DNA of 64,000 nt from Bacillota bacterium. Lineage in GTDB: Bacteria; Bacillota; Clostridia; Acetivibrionales; DTU013. Of this stretch, positions 44,728 to 54,181 are shown piece by piece. The stretch is taken from positions 127,056-191,055 of the forward strand of contig JAFABI010000010.1 in assembly GCA_023426125.1 (NCBI GenBank), read 5' to 3'. Position 1 is the first letter of the stretch, and each line of letters opens with the position of its first letter. The position numbers and the translations under genes were made by a program. The notes below the pieces were generated by a model. That model ran no database searches. It had not been told where the DNA came from and saw only the letters and a list, made by a program, of their open reading frames with translations.

Positions 44728-45603
44728 CTATGCTTTTACCGATCCTACCAGCAGCCCGGATGCGAAATATTTCTGTAAAAACGGATATACGCATGCTATA
44801 GGAAGGACTGTAATAACAGTAATAGACATACTTAAAGTTTTAACCGTATAAGTACGGACATCCTTTTGCAAGTCCTCAATCTGCAGATCTGAAGCAGCGT
44901 TCAGATAGTAATAAAGGATATACTGCAATGGGTACAGCTTTCTATCTGCGTAGTTGTAAAGCTGTGTATCAATATATGAATTCCATTGTCCCACGCATGC
45001 AAACAAAGCAACTGCGGCAATGACCGGCTTGCACAGCGGAAAAATCACCTTAAAAAACATGACCAGCTCATTGGCGCCATCCATGGTCGCAGCATTTTCA
45101 AGGTCCTTTGGCAGACTTTCAATGTAGGTTCTTATAAGCACCATGAAAAATACAGCTACCAGGTTTGGTAGGATATAAACAAGATAATTGTTGGTTAAAT
45201 GCAATGTTTTCATTAGTATGTATACCGGGATGATACCGCCTGAGAAATACATGGTAAAAATAAAATATTTACGGAAAAATCCGACTAACAGCATATTCTC
45301 TCTGGATATTGCATAAGCTGCCATTGAGGTAATAACTATCATTATAAAGGGTCCTATGGATGATCTTGTAACGGAGATAACCAGGCCGTTGAGCATCTCA
45401 CCTGTTCCCAGCAGCTTCCTGTATGACTCAAAACTCAGCCCTTGAGGTAAAAAAATCAGCCCGCTGCCTACTTTTGAAGGTTCACTGAGAGAATAGCTTA
45501 TAATGTAAATAAACGGATAGATTAATGCTACCAACACGAAACTCATAAAACATATATTGAAAGTATCAAAAACAATATCGGATGCATTCTTCTTTTTCTT
45601 CAT
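44728..45603 (-). CDS. Carbohydrate ABC permease, LplC/YtcP type
   Basis: About 291 residues, six membrane helices, with the EAA loop written as ENAATMDGANELVMFFKVIFPLCKP. This is the second inner-membrane subunit of a CUT1 sugar importer of the Lpl/Ytc type. ATG 45603 follows AAAGGTGAG; the longer frame to 45687 would overlap the upstream permease gene. No ATPase subunit is in the locus, which is normal for systems sharing a common MsmX-type ATPase. Confidence 0.9.
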   Translation of the reverse strand: MKKKKNASDIVFDTFNICFMSFVLVALIYPFIYIISYSLSEPSKVGSGLIFLPQGLSFESYRKLLGTGEMLNGLVISVTRSSIGPFIMIVITSMAAYAISRENMLLVGFFRKYFIFTMYFSGGIIPVYILMKTLHLTNNYLVYILPNLVAVFFMVLIRTYIESLPKDLENAATMDGANELVMFFKVIFPLCKPVIAAVALFACVGQWNSYIDTQLYNYADRKLYPLQYILYYYLNAASDLQIEDLQKDVRTYTVKTLSMSITVITVLPIACVYPFLQKYFASGLLVGSVKA

Positions 45604-45638
45604 GATCTCACCTTTATTATTCCTAATAGAATTCTTTG

Positions 45639-46577
45639 CTATAATATAGCTCTTCCGGAAAATCTTTTTGAAAGACCGTTCACACATAAAAGCAGTATAA
45701 TGCTGGCCACAGTCATCATAATTCCTACTGCAGTCGCATAAGAATAGTCCCCCAGCTTCAACCCGAACTTATAAATGTACATATCCAGAACTTCCATGTA
45801 CTCCCAGTTAGTCGAATTTGTAAACATAAAAAACATATCCAGGCTGGAACGCAGGAGATATCCGCTATTGATAACCAAAAGCACGATTAGCGTACTGACC
45901 AGATTGGGGATCGTGATGTAAGTTATTTTTTGAAACCGGCCTGCGCCATCAATGTCTGCACTTTCATATTGCTCTTTGGATATTCCCGATATTGACGCAA
46001 GAAAAATGGTTGCGTTATACCCGGTATTCTTCCATATCATTGTTAACCAGATTAGCGGCCAGGCATATTTGCCTTCACCCAGGACATTAATCCCTTCTTT
46101 AAGCAAGCCAAGTTTTACCATCGTATAATTAAGAGCTCCGGAATTCACTGCTAGAAGTCCGGTAAACAGTGAAAATACAACAACCCACGAGATAAAAAAC
46201 GGAAAGAATGATGCCGTCTGAACCGTTCTCTTAAAAAATCCGCCCGGCAGCTCTTTTAAAAGCAGCGCAAAAACCATTGCCAACGTAAGACCCAAAAACA
46301 AATTTACAAGGTTTATCACCAGGGTATTTCTCATGAGATAGCCGAAATCAGTTGTCATGGTAAAGAAGGTTTTAAACTGCTTTAATCCGATCCAATCGCA
46401 TTTCCACAGATTTTTACCGGCAGTATAGTCAACAAAAGCCATATACCATCCGGCAAGGGGAATATAGCTAAAAACAGCTGTTAAAATCACCGCTGGTGCG
46501 ATCATTATAAAAAGGTAACGCTGCTTTACAAATTTTTTCAATATTTTAAAACCCGTACTGGCTGTATATATTTCCAT
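45639..46577 (-). CDS. Carbohydrate ABC permease, LplB type
   Basis: 312 residues, six membrane helices; EAA loop YESADIDGAGRFQKITYITIPNL. First permease of the same CUT1 importer, 35 bases ahead of the second. ATG 46577 sits just after GGAGGTC. It pairs with the substrate-binding lipoprotein upstream to carry oligosaccharides, probably those released by the sialidase-like enzyme. Confidence 0.9.
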   Translation of the reverse strand: MEIYTASTGFKILKKFVKQRYLFIMIAPAVILTAVFSYIPLAGWYMAFVDYTAGKNLWKCDWIGLKQFKTFFTMTTDFGYLMRNTLVINLVNLFLGLTLAMVFALLLKELPGGFFKRTVQTASFFPFFISWVVVFSLFTGLLAVNSGALNYTMVKLGLLKEGINVLGEGKYAWPLIWLTMIWKNTGYNATIFLASISGISKEQYESADIDGAGRFQKITYITIPNLVSTLIVLLVINSGYLLRSSLDMFFMFTNSTNWEYMEVLDMYIYKFGLKLGDYSYATAVGIMMTVASIILLLCVNGLSKRFSGRAIL

Positions 46578-46672
46578 TAGACCTCCGACAAAATCCGGGA
46601 TCCGTCCACGCCGGGGAATTTAAGACATATGCATGAACAGACCCCATCATATTTTTAACTGCTAAAGCATTA

Positions 46673-48421
46673 TTACTTCTTTTTCATCTCTTCCAGTATT
46701 GTTTTCTTTTCAGAATACTGTTTATTGAGTTCATCTACCAGTTTCTGCGGCTCCATCTTTTGGTAGCCCGCAATGAATTCATCCCATACCATATCAAATT
46801 CAGCATCATTCCGGGGCTTCATGATTGTCTTGGGCAGGTTTTTGCCCATATAATCCTGCGCCATCGCATTAAGCTTTCCAAGGTCTGAGTCGGCAGCAAC
46901 ACTGACAGCACTATTCAGGCCGGCATAAAAAACAGTTCCGATACTGGACATCCATTCTCTAAGATCCTTGAATCCATATCTTCCATAGACATCGGTTTCC
47001 TTTTCCTTTAATGCAAGCACCCTGTCATCCGCTATTTCTTCAATCCGGTATGGGATTCCGTTAGCATCCGCAATTACCGGAGTCGCAAAAACAGATATTC
47101 TGTTCGCCTTTCCCATCCCGGCTTTTTGCATATATTCCGGATTGTTCATGTTATCGATGTACTCTTGCGTCAGTTCAACTTTTCCATTTTCAACGGTATA
47201 ATGCCTGCCTTCTATACCTGAATAGAGCAATCGCTGTCCCTCATCTGTACACGTCCAGTCCAGAAACTCAAATACTCTTTCTCTATCTGCTTCTTTAACC
47301 TTATTCGTCATGATACAGCTTTCATAATTTCTGCTTATTCCAGACGGAAGGTTCATTTTATCTCCTCTGGCGATCTGCGCATCCGACTGTATGGGAAGGT
47401 GGATATAATATTGAGAGGTATCACCCTTCTGGATGGAAGTATCGTTCGCTTGAGTAATACACCAGTTTACATACCATACGGCCAATGGTCTGTGTGCGTT
47501 AGCTTTATCGGTTACCTGCTGCGCCTTGTCTGTAAAGCTTTCTTTATCCAGCAGGCCTTCTCTGTAAAGTTTATTGAAGAAAAGCAGAGAATCCTTAACA
47601 TCCTCGTTTTCAAGCAATGATTCATATACATCCTTCTTTTGGTTGTATATAACAGTCCGTCCAATAGCTATAGGATACGTATCCCCTTTTTCATACATTA
47701 TAGGCGCTATTCCGAGCATACCGTAAGACTCCGCAAATGGAACCGCCATCCCTATGGTAGACTGGTCGCCTGTAACAGGGAAATCCTTCATCCCCTGCCT
47801 GATTAAGTCAATATAACTGGAAGCGCTCAACACCTTCGGATATCCCTGTTTTTCAAGCACATCGGACCTGACAAATATATTGTATGTGCTGAGAACCACC
47901 TTTGGATCCAATGGAACCATGCCTTCCCACTTAAAAAGTCTTCCATCCTTATCTGATAAACGCCAATAAGGAATTTGCTCACTGTACAACTCCTTGAAGC
48001 TTGGCATTTTTTCGAGGTAACTGTCCAATTGGACAGGCACACCGGCTTGAAGATATTTCTGGAAGATTTCCTCGCCTCTTAAGCTTATCAAATCGGGATA
48101 GTCCCCTCCAGCAAGTACAAGATTCTGTCTTTCAACTTCGTTTCCTGTAAAAACAACATAATCCAGAACAATACCGAATTTTTCTTTTAATGCTTTTCCA
48201 ACATCCGTTTCCTCACTGCTTTTCATCGTTCCTGCAGAACTGGCCGTTACGAATGTAGATAATCGGATGATTGGCTTTTCGACTGATCTCTCAGCTGTCG
48301 TCGCAGCTTCATTAACCGTAGTTTTTTCCAACTCTTCATTGCCACCGCCGCAAGCCATAAGAGAAAGCATCATCATCAGAGTTACCAGTATACCTAAAAA
48401 TCTGCTAAAGCTTTTATTCAT
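46673..48421 (-). CDS. Extracellular solute-binding lipoprotein, LplA type
   Basis: 582 residues. Lipoprotein signal with lipobox LMAC (Cys ~24) and a threonine-rich linker, then a large two-lobe binding protein of the LplA/YtcQ (family 1-like) type (for example MPSFKELYSEQIPYWRLSDKDGRL, KQGYPKVLSASSYIDLIRQGMKDFP). It is attached to the outer membrane face and delivers sugars to the two permeases downstream. It lies next to the YesN/YesM pair, which probably induces it. ATG 48421 follows GGAGG. Confidence 0.92.
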   Translation of the reverse strand: MNKSFSRFLGILVTLMMMLSLMACGGGNEELEKTTVNEAATTAERSVEKPIIRLSTFVTASSAGTMKSSEETDVGKALKEKFGIVLDYVVFTGNEVERQNLVLAGGDYPDLISLRGEEIFQKYLQAGVPVQLDSYLEKMPSFKELYSEQIPYWRLSDKDGRLFKWEGMVPLDPKVVLSTYNIFVRSDVLEKQGYPKVLSASSYIDLIRQGMKDFPVTGDQSTIGMAVPFAESYGMLGIAPIMYEKGDTYPIAIGRTVIYNQKKDVYESLLENEDVKDSLLFFNKLYREGLLDKESFTDKAQQVTDKANAHRPLAVWYVNWCITQANDTSIQKGDTSQYYIHLPIQSDAQIARGDKMNLPSGISRNYESCIMTNKVKEADRERVFEFLDWTCTDEGQRLLYSGIEGRHYTVENGKVELTQEYIDNMNNPEYMQKAGMGKANRISVFATPVIADANGIPYRIEEIADDRVLALKEKETDVYGRYGFKDLREWMSSIGTVFYAGLNSAVSVAADSDLGKLNAMAQDYMGKNLPKTIMKPRNDAEFDMVWDEFIAGYQKMEPQKLVDELNKQYSEKKTILEEMKKK

Positions 48422-48588
48422 TGGACTTGATCCTCCTTCTAAATTCAGGATAAAACGAAAAGACTTCCTATCAGAACCAATTCACACACTCACGGCCATG
48501 AAATAAATGAATATGATTTATATTATATAAGTATAATTCCTGTATCAAAAAATAAAACAGGTTGAATTAAACATAAATACCCGACAAA

Positions 48589-50130
48589 TTATACACGGAT
48601 GCTGTTCCTGTATTTTACAGGAGAAATATCCATTCTGTCCTTAAAGACCTTGGTAAAATAGTCAATGTCCGAATATCCGACCTTATGTGCTATCTCATAA
48701 ATTTTCATGTCTGTGTTTTTTAGTAGTATGGCTGCATTCTTTACCCTGCAGTCATTCTGAAAATCGGAAAAATGCATTCCGGTACTCTCATAAAAAAGCC
48801 TGCCTAAATATACATGATTAATATGGAATATCTCCGAAAGCATCTTTAGTGAAAGATCCTTATGCGAATTACTCATGGTGTAGTCTACTACCTTGTCGAT
48901 GATCGTGTTCCCTCCCTGCTTTTTAACCGGTGTAAAAAAACCGTCGATGGATTGGCAAACACTTGCCAGATAGTCTTGCAGTTCTTTTCCCGAAAGCTTC
49001 TGAACGCTGTCTCCTGAATACTTATCAATGGCTTTCATTTCTCTTATCTCAGGCTCCCTGAGCAAATCATCCATATAGATCAGAATTCGTGCCGCCCTAT
49101 TGTAAATCATTTCTACCGGGTAGCTTTGATCAAGCATATGGGACATAACTTCCCTGATCAATTCCTCTGCCCGTTTGTTTTCTCCACATGCCATAGCCCG
49201 TTTGAACTCTTCGATTTTTCTGCTTATGAATCCATAGTCAGGCGTCCTATTAAAATTAATATCCTGATAATGCACCAGTCCGCACTTCTCATTGAGGAGA
49301 GCCCATTGTAAAGCCTTTGAGGCATTATTATAGGAGGTATCAATTTTAAATACGGTTTTGGCGTTATTCCCTATGGCAATGATTGCTTTGCCGGGAAAAC
49401 ATGAGTTGACTTCATAGTAAATTTCCTGCTCAACCTTGTTTTTTACTGTAAGATTCGAATGGTTATACTCAGAAACTATGCAAATGCGCTTTTTGTCATC
49501 CTTGAAAGCATAGCCCTTACAGTAATTTCCTAAAATACTATTTAGTTTTTTTATCAGAAATTCACCGGAATTATCTGAATCTAAATTTACATGTACCAGA
49601 GATACATACATGAAACCACCTTGCAAGCATATACCGTGCCGAGCAATTTCATCCGAAATTTTACTCACATCGTTCCCGCCTTTCACCATATCCCTGAAAA
49701 GCTGCTCCAGCATTAATTTCCGGCTATTCTCCATATGACCGATCTTTTCCCGTTCAGCAGTAATTTCAGATTTTATATCAACGAGCATATCCATTATCGA
49801 CGATTCATCGATGGGTTTGGTTACAAAATCACGTACACCATACTTCATGGCACGTTTTGCATAATCAAAATCTCTGTATGCACTGATAATTACAATTTTT
49901 GTATTATGTCCCGTTTCCTTGATTGCCTTGATTAATCTAAGACCATCCATACCCGGCATTTTAATATCCGTAATCAAAAGATCAATCCTTTGGCTACCCA
50001 TTATCTGGAGTGCTTCAATGCCGCTATATGCACATCCTTCTACCCTGAATCCGTAATCCTCCCATGGAATCAATACCTGAAGTCCTTTACAAACAGCTGG
50101 TTCATCATCTGCTATCAATACCGAATACAA
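48589..50130 (-). CDS. YesN-type response regulator with AraC HTH
   Basis: 513 residues. The receiver domain (1-120) has the acidic pair at 8-9, phosphoacceptor Asp55 (LLITDIKMPGMDG) and Lys in DFVTKPID. A ~280-residue middle region follows, then a C-terminal AraC double HTH (LKMLSEIFHINHVYLGRLFYESTGMHFSDF; IYEIAHKVGYSDIDYFTKVFKDRMDISPVKYR). TTG 50130 follows GGGAGGG. It is co-oriented with, and 21 bases from, its cognate YesM-like kinase and is predicted to activate the solute-binding protein gene 167 bases downstream. Confidence 0.92.
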   Translation of the reverse strand: MYSVLIADDEPAVCKGLQVLIPWEDYGFRVEGCAYSGIEALQIMGSQRIDLLITDIKMPGMDGLRLIKAIKETGHNTKIVIISAYRDFDYAKRAMKYGVRDFVTKPIDESSIMDMLVDIKSEITAEREKIGHMENSRKLMLEQLFRDMVKGGNDVSKISDEIARHGICLQGGFMYVSLVHVNLDSDNSGEFLIKKLNSILGNYCKGYAFKDDKKRICIVSEYNHSNLTVKNKVEQEIYYEVNSCFPGKAIIAIGNNAKTVFKIDTSYNNASKALQWALLNEKCGLVHYQDINFNRTPDYGFISRKIEEFKRAMACGENKRAEELIREVMSHMLDQSYPVEMIYNRAARILIYMDDLLREPEIREMKAIDKYSGDSVQKLSGKELQDYLASVCQSIDGFFTPVKKQGGNTIIDKVVDYTMSNSHKDLSLKMLSEIFHINHVYLGRLFYESTGMHFSDFQNDCRVKNAAILLKNTDMKIYEIAHKVGYSDIDYFTKVFKDRMDISPVKYRNSIRV

Positions 50131-50151
50131 TACTATCCCTCCCTACTAAGG

Positions 50152-52020
50152 CTATTGGACCATACAATCCAACGGAATTAAAAGCCTTACCGTCGTTCCT
50201 TTCCCTTTTTCGCTAAAAACCTGAAGCCCGTACGGTTCACCGAATTCAAGCCTTATTCTATGGTGTATGTTAGCCAAAGCTACCGACATTGTATAATCAA
50301 TATCAATTTCGTCATTAACTTCGCTGTCCAGCGTATTGATAATCTGGCCAAGCTTCCTTGGGCTGATACCTACGCCGTCATCCGACACAGCAACAAAAAT
50401 TGCATTATCAAGTTCTGATACATTGATGGCAATATTTCCGCCCCCATCTTTTATCTCAATCCCGTGACAGACTGCATTTTCTACCAAAGGCTGGATGATC
50501 AATTTGGGAATATATTTATCTTCCACCCCTGGCGAAACGGCGTATTCAATCCTGATCCTGTCCTTGAACCTGTAATTCTGGATATCCATATACATTTGTA
50601 TGAAATTGATTTCATCCCTGACCCTGTGCATGCGCTTGTTATCATAAACCAGAATCCTAAACGTCGCTGCCAGCTTTTTTATAATTCCGGCCGTTTCAAT
50701 ATCACCCTTTAAAACCAGGTTCATACGGATGGATTCCAGGGTATTAATCAGGTAGTGGGGGTTGATTTGTCTTTGAAGAGCTTTGATTTCAGCATTTCTT
50801 CTTCTTATTTCGATTTTTTGCTTGACAATTTCGTCTCCCTGTAATTTTATCTTTGACTCATAAACTTCATGAATCAATGTGTTCAGTTTATCCACCATTG
50901 TATTGAAATCACTTTGCAGAACGGATATCTCATCGCTTCCGTCCACATTCAGGTACACACTGAGATCACCGTTAAATACCTTTTTCATTTTATTGATTAG
51001 ACTGGCTATTCTCCGGTTGATGCTTGCGGAAACAGAAGTAATGATAATCAGTGAAAGAATAATAGAGAGAATGGACAACAAAATACTGTTTAGCCAGATC
51101 ATTTTGATTTCCTTGAGTATCCTGTCCGCCGGAGTTAAATAGACAACCTTCCAACCATTTATATTTTCCAGTGTCCTGCTGATATCCGTCACGCTGTAAA
51201 GATAGTTGACATCATTGTATTTGACAATCGTTCCACTTTTGAAACCAATGATACTGTGATCCTTATTAAGGAAGATTTCGCCGGAACCCTTGCCAAGGAG
51301 ACCTCTTTCAGTAGTTGTAACCACCTTGCCCGTAGAATCGAAAAGAAAAACAATGTTTCCACCCGACCTCTCTTCCGATATCAAAGAATAAAGACTTATC
51401 TCATTCAAAAATACAGAAATTACTGCCAGAATATTTCCATCTTTCGTAAAATCATATAGGGTGCGGTAACATCCTATATAATTACTGTCATCAGAATTAT
51501 GCAGTTTGCACAAACTGGTCCAGCTGATCGCGTCAGAGTGTTTCTCAGGCTTTTTATACCACGCCTGATTTTGAAGTACTTTTAAATGGTTATTCAGTTC
51601 CCCTGAAAACCCAATCGTATTGTTCCCGGAAAAAACCTTGATCGTAAAATCCTGACCGTCTGTAGTAAGTCTTGATATAACCGGTCTGATTTTATCCATA
51701 TAATCGGTCAGAGCTAGAAAATCATCCTCGTATTGAAAGTCCAGATACCCTATAAAGCTTGTATCCGAAAGGAGGGACCGAATAACACCGGTTTGCTTCG
51801 ATAAACCGGAAGCTATGTTTTCACCAATTTGCCTTACGGACGTATTGGAGGATTTGATCTTGTCATAAAAGGTTGTCTCATATAAATTGCTGGTAATAAA
51901 AATACCTAAAACAAAGATAGGAATAATGATGATGATAAAAAATGTGGCAATTAATTTTCTCTTTAGATTGGTTACATAAAGAAAATGAAAGATGAGCTTT
52001 TTTAAAAGATTAAGTATCAC
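50152..52020 (-). CDS. YesM-type sensor histidine kinase
   Basis: About 622 residues. Helix 1 (LIATFFIIIIIPIFVLGIFI) leads to an extracellular Cache-like sensor (~45-290), helix 2, HAMP (~320-375), then the His_kinase domain with INPHYLINTLESIRM (phospho-His) and ATPase motifs QPLVENAVCHGIE and VSDDGVGI. The enzyme senses an extracellular glycan and phosphorylates the adjacent YesN-like regulator. GTG 52020 is preferred because of AAGGGTG upstream; ATG 52050 has no ribosome site but cannot be excluded. Confidence 0.9.
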   Translation of the reverse strand: MILNLLKKLIFHFLYVTNLKRKLIATFFIIIIIPIFVLGIFITSNLYETTFYDKIKSSNTSVRQIGENIASGLSKQTGVIRSLLSDTSFIGYLDFQYEDDFLALTDYMDKIRPVISRLTTDGQDFTIKVFSGNNTIGFSGELNNHLKVLQNQAWYKKPEKHSDAISWTSLCKLHNSDDSNYIGCYRTLYDFTKDGNILAVISVFLNEISLYSLISEERSGGNIVFLFDSTGKVVTTTERGLLGKGSGEIFLNKDHSIIGFKSGTIVKYNDVNYLYSVTDISRTLENINGWKVVYLTPADRILKEIKMIWLNSILLSILSIILSLIIITSVSASINRRIASLINKMKKVFNGDLSVYLNVDGSDEISVLQSDFNTMVDKLNTLIHEVYESKIKLQGDEIVKQKIEIRRRNAEIKALQRQINPHYLINTLESIRMNLVLKGDIETAGIIKKLAATFRILVYDNKRMHRVRDEINFIQMYMDIQNYRFKDRIRIEYAVSPGVEDKYIPKLIIQPLVENAVCHGIEIKDGGGNIAINVSELDNAIFVAVSDDGVGISPRKLGQIINTLDSEVNDEIDIDYTMSVALANIHHRIRLEFGEPYGLQVFSEKGKGTTVRLLIPLDCMVQ

Positions 52021-52216
52021 AAAATCACCCTTCCCCAGATTATTGTCCATTTTCTTTATCTTTTGTGCTTATCTGTATCATACCTTATTTATGGGATATT
52101 TGCATTATTATAAGATTCGGGTTATCCGCCCCGGACCATACGGAATTTTTCTTAACCCTACGTTAACCTCAATACCATTGCCAAGCATAGTTGCTTTATC
52201 TTCTACTGTTTTAACT

Positions 52217-52245
52217 ATTATTCACATTTATTCACATTTTGTCAA
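52217..52245 (-). promoter_or_regulatory. Promoter of the YesM/YesN operon
   Basis: TTGACA (52245-52240), a 17-base spacer, AATAAT (52222-52217) on the minus strand. The spacer holds a direct repeat of ATTCACATTT (plus-strand reading). It implies a ~190-base leader. The rest of the 52051-52374 gap shows only weak inverted repeats (AAGCACA/TGTGCTT around 52275-52330). Confidence 0.6.
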
Positions 52246-52374
52246 TATGTTTTTTTAAGAGAACCATTGCCGGGTACGAAAAGCACAGGCGGCGGCATAA
52301 GAAAATAGGAGCACCACCAGCTTGTGCTTCATTTTAACGTTAGACAGTTTTGAAAGTATGAATTCCACCTTTTT

Positions 52375-53247
52375 TCAACGGCGGTTTTTCCAAATGCGGC
52401 GGTATTCCGCATCCAGGTCGTCCATATTGCCTCCAAGGCATTTCACGGCACGTGCTATCTCATAAAAGGTTTCTCCATCCAGCGCGGCCATATGCCGTTC
52501 CGCATAACCCCTGAGCGCCGGTATGGCCCGGCTGTCTCCGTATTCGGCCAGATTTGAAGCCCCCAGTACAGGTTTCCCGTATTTGAGAAAATAGTCCTTA
52601 AGGCATCTGTAAACAGAGTCCGACCGGTTGAGCCCTCCTGCTTTTGCCAGAGCCGAAGCCAGGTATTCGTGGGGCTGGGACCAGCTGTCTGCAGGGCCCA
52701 TCACCTCAAGGAGAAGCCCGGTATCGCCAATATTGACAAGGGCCAGCTCGATTTCTTCCATCCGCATAAGCTCCTCCGGATTACAGTCCAGCAACAGCTT
52801 AATCAGCCTCGGAGCCAACCGGGCTGCCTTCCATTCCCCCAGAAGCCTGATAGAAAGTATGGCTACCATGGAGGCTTCCTCCCGTCCGGATAACGGCTTG
52901 TCGCATGCCTGCTCCATCAGCCGGTCCTCCGCCTCATTGCCAAAGCCCTTCAGCTTTTCCTCCAGAATTGCGGGTATACCGTCGTCGCAAATGATGCAGG
53001 CTTCCTTATACAATTCTACGATATCGGAAAGGCCGGCCATGCCGTTTAAGATCTCTACAGGTGTTTTTCCGTCCACAAGCTCCAAAGGCCTATTGTTCCA
53101 GCGCCTTGCAGCTTCTTCCCTATATTCCTCATAAGCGCCGCTTTCAAGGCCGTTGGCAGCCTCTTTTCCTCTTTTCCCCGCATACAGGTCATAGCCTGCC
53201 GCAAGCGCCTCATTGTAGCTTTCAAAAAGCTTTTGCTTCCAGTCCAA
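52375..53247 (-). CDS. Hypothetical helical-repeat protein
   Basis: 290 residues, soluble, almost all helical. The pattern of paired helices with LLGEWKAARLAPRLIKLLLD, IELALVNIGDTGLLLEVMG and AEYGDSRAIPALRGYAERH resembles HEAT/PBS-lyase-type repeats, which serve as protein-binding scaffolds. TTG 53247 follows GGGAGG. It precedes a MazG-like gene by direction (that gene lies upstream, 36 bases away) and may be co-transcribed with it. Function unknown. Confidence 0.7.
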   Translation of the reverse strand: MDWKQKLFESYNEALAAGYDLYAGKRGKEAANGLESGAYEEYREEAARRWNNRPLELVDGKTPVEILNGMAGLSDIVELYKEACIICDDGIPAILEEKLKGFGNEAEDRLMEQACDKPLSGREEASMVAILSIRLLGEWKAARLAPRLIKLLLDCNPEELMRMEEIELALVNIGDTGLLLEVMGPADSWSQPHEYLASALAKAGGLNRSDSVYRCLKDYFLKYGKPVLGASNLAEYGDSRAIPALRGYAERHMAALDGETFYEIARAVKCLGGNMDDLDAEYRRIWKNRR

Positions 53248-53282
53248 GTGAACCTCCCATTAGAACACAGGAATATTTTTTG

Positions 53283-53597
53283 TCACAGCTCATTATACTT
53301 ATTGCTTTTGCCCCTGGCTTTTTCAACGGGATATTTCTCATTATTTTTCTTCAGCTTCAGCTTTGCCGTGTCTACCAGGTCGATCCCCAGAGAATCAGCC
53401 ATTAACAGGCAATACAAAAATACGTCCGCCAGTTCGTCCTTCACATTGTCCAGCTTATACGTCTTTTCCCATTGAAAGCATTCCAGCAGCTCTCCCGCTT
53501 CGATTGAAACGGACTTCGCAAGGTTCTCGGGCGTATGGAACTGCTTCCAATCCCTGTCATCACGGAACTTCCTTAATTGTTCTACCAGATCTCTCAT
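53283..53597 (-). CDS. MazG-like nucleotide pyrophosphohydrolase
   Basis: 104 residues. The metal-binding helices show SIEAGELLECFQW (ExxE) and DELADVFLYCLLMAD (ExxD), as in the small RS21-C6/MazG-like family that hydrolyses non-canonical NTPs to NMP and pyrophosphate. The lysine-rich tail (KLKLKKNNEKYPVEKA) is also typical of the family. ATG 53597 follows GGGAG. It is divergent from the thrS T-box leader. Confidence 0.88.
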   Translation of the reverse strand: MRDLVEQLRKFRDDRDWKQFHTPENLAKSVSIEAGELLECFQWEKTYKLDNVKDELADVFLYCLLMADSLGIDLVDTAKLKLKKNNEKYPVEKARGKSNKYNEL

Positions 53598-53728
53598 TTG
53601 TGTACTCCCTGTGAAAAGTTTGCATAAATCATCTTACCATAGTGAATGGGTTATTTCCATAGGCTGACGATCTTCTTTGTGCCAATTCCCTCGCATATCC
53701 GTTAAAAAAATGATATGGAAAATTTTGC

Positions 53729-54018
53729 TTTACATGTACAAGATCTGTTTGGTATAATACTAAAAAATAAATATAAATGTGATGATGAGGACGAGTAGGT
53801 TTTGCCCAGCTTATCAGAGATGAAGTGCCAGCGGCTGAGAGCGCTTCTAAGTATGGAAAACTGAAAACCGCCTTTGAACAGTGAACTGAAGCAAGAGTAA
53901 GTGTAACCGGTGATTCCGTTATCATCGTCAGGAGTGACAGCCGATCTGGAAGGATCGCTGTAATTTGGGTGGAACCGTGTGAATTGACTCTCATCCCTTT
54001 GTTGGATGGGAGTTTTTT
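53729..54018 (+). ncRNA. T-box leader (threonine) with promoter, upstream of thrS
   Basis: Promoter TTTACA (53729-53734), 18-base spacer, TATAAT (53753-53758). The leader runs from ~53779: stem I includes CGGCTGAGAGCG and a loop GAAAACCGCC whose ACC is a Thr specifier. The antiterminator motif TTTGGGTGGAACCGTG is at 53964-53979, and the terminator stem (53988-53996 with 54004-54012) is followed by TTTTTT. Length (~240 bases) is normal, unlike the metG leader. Confidence 0.85.
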
Positions 54019-54047
54019 ATTTTGCTGGAAAGGTGGTGTATAGGACT

Positions 54048-54155
54048 ATGAGAAAAATGTTATATGTTTCCGTATGTCTTACGTACGATGATAACATCAT
54101 ATGTGTCTCCGACTGTTCCGGAAGTATAACCCGTCGCTGCTCTGTCATGCAATAA
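54048..54155 (+). CDS. Possible 35-aa cysteine-containing peptide between T-box and thrS
   Basis: A 35-codon frame from ATG 54048, 30 bases after the T-box terminator, with a distant AGGTGG. The product has four cysteines (positions 10, 19, 23, 31) and no basic or hydrophobic character to suggest export. It ends 26 bases before thrS and would be made only on T-box readthrough. It could be chance. Confidence 0.3.
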   Translation: MRKMLYVSVCLTYDDNIICVSDCSGSITRRCSVMQ

Positions 54156-54181
54156 AAATAATGATAAGGCAGGGATGATCG

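Noticed and set aside
52275..52330. AAGCACA/TGTGCTT inverted repeat
   Set aside because: Short and imperfect; resemblance to the MITE-like family is limited to TAGGAGCAC.
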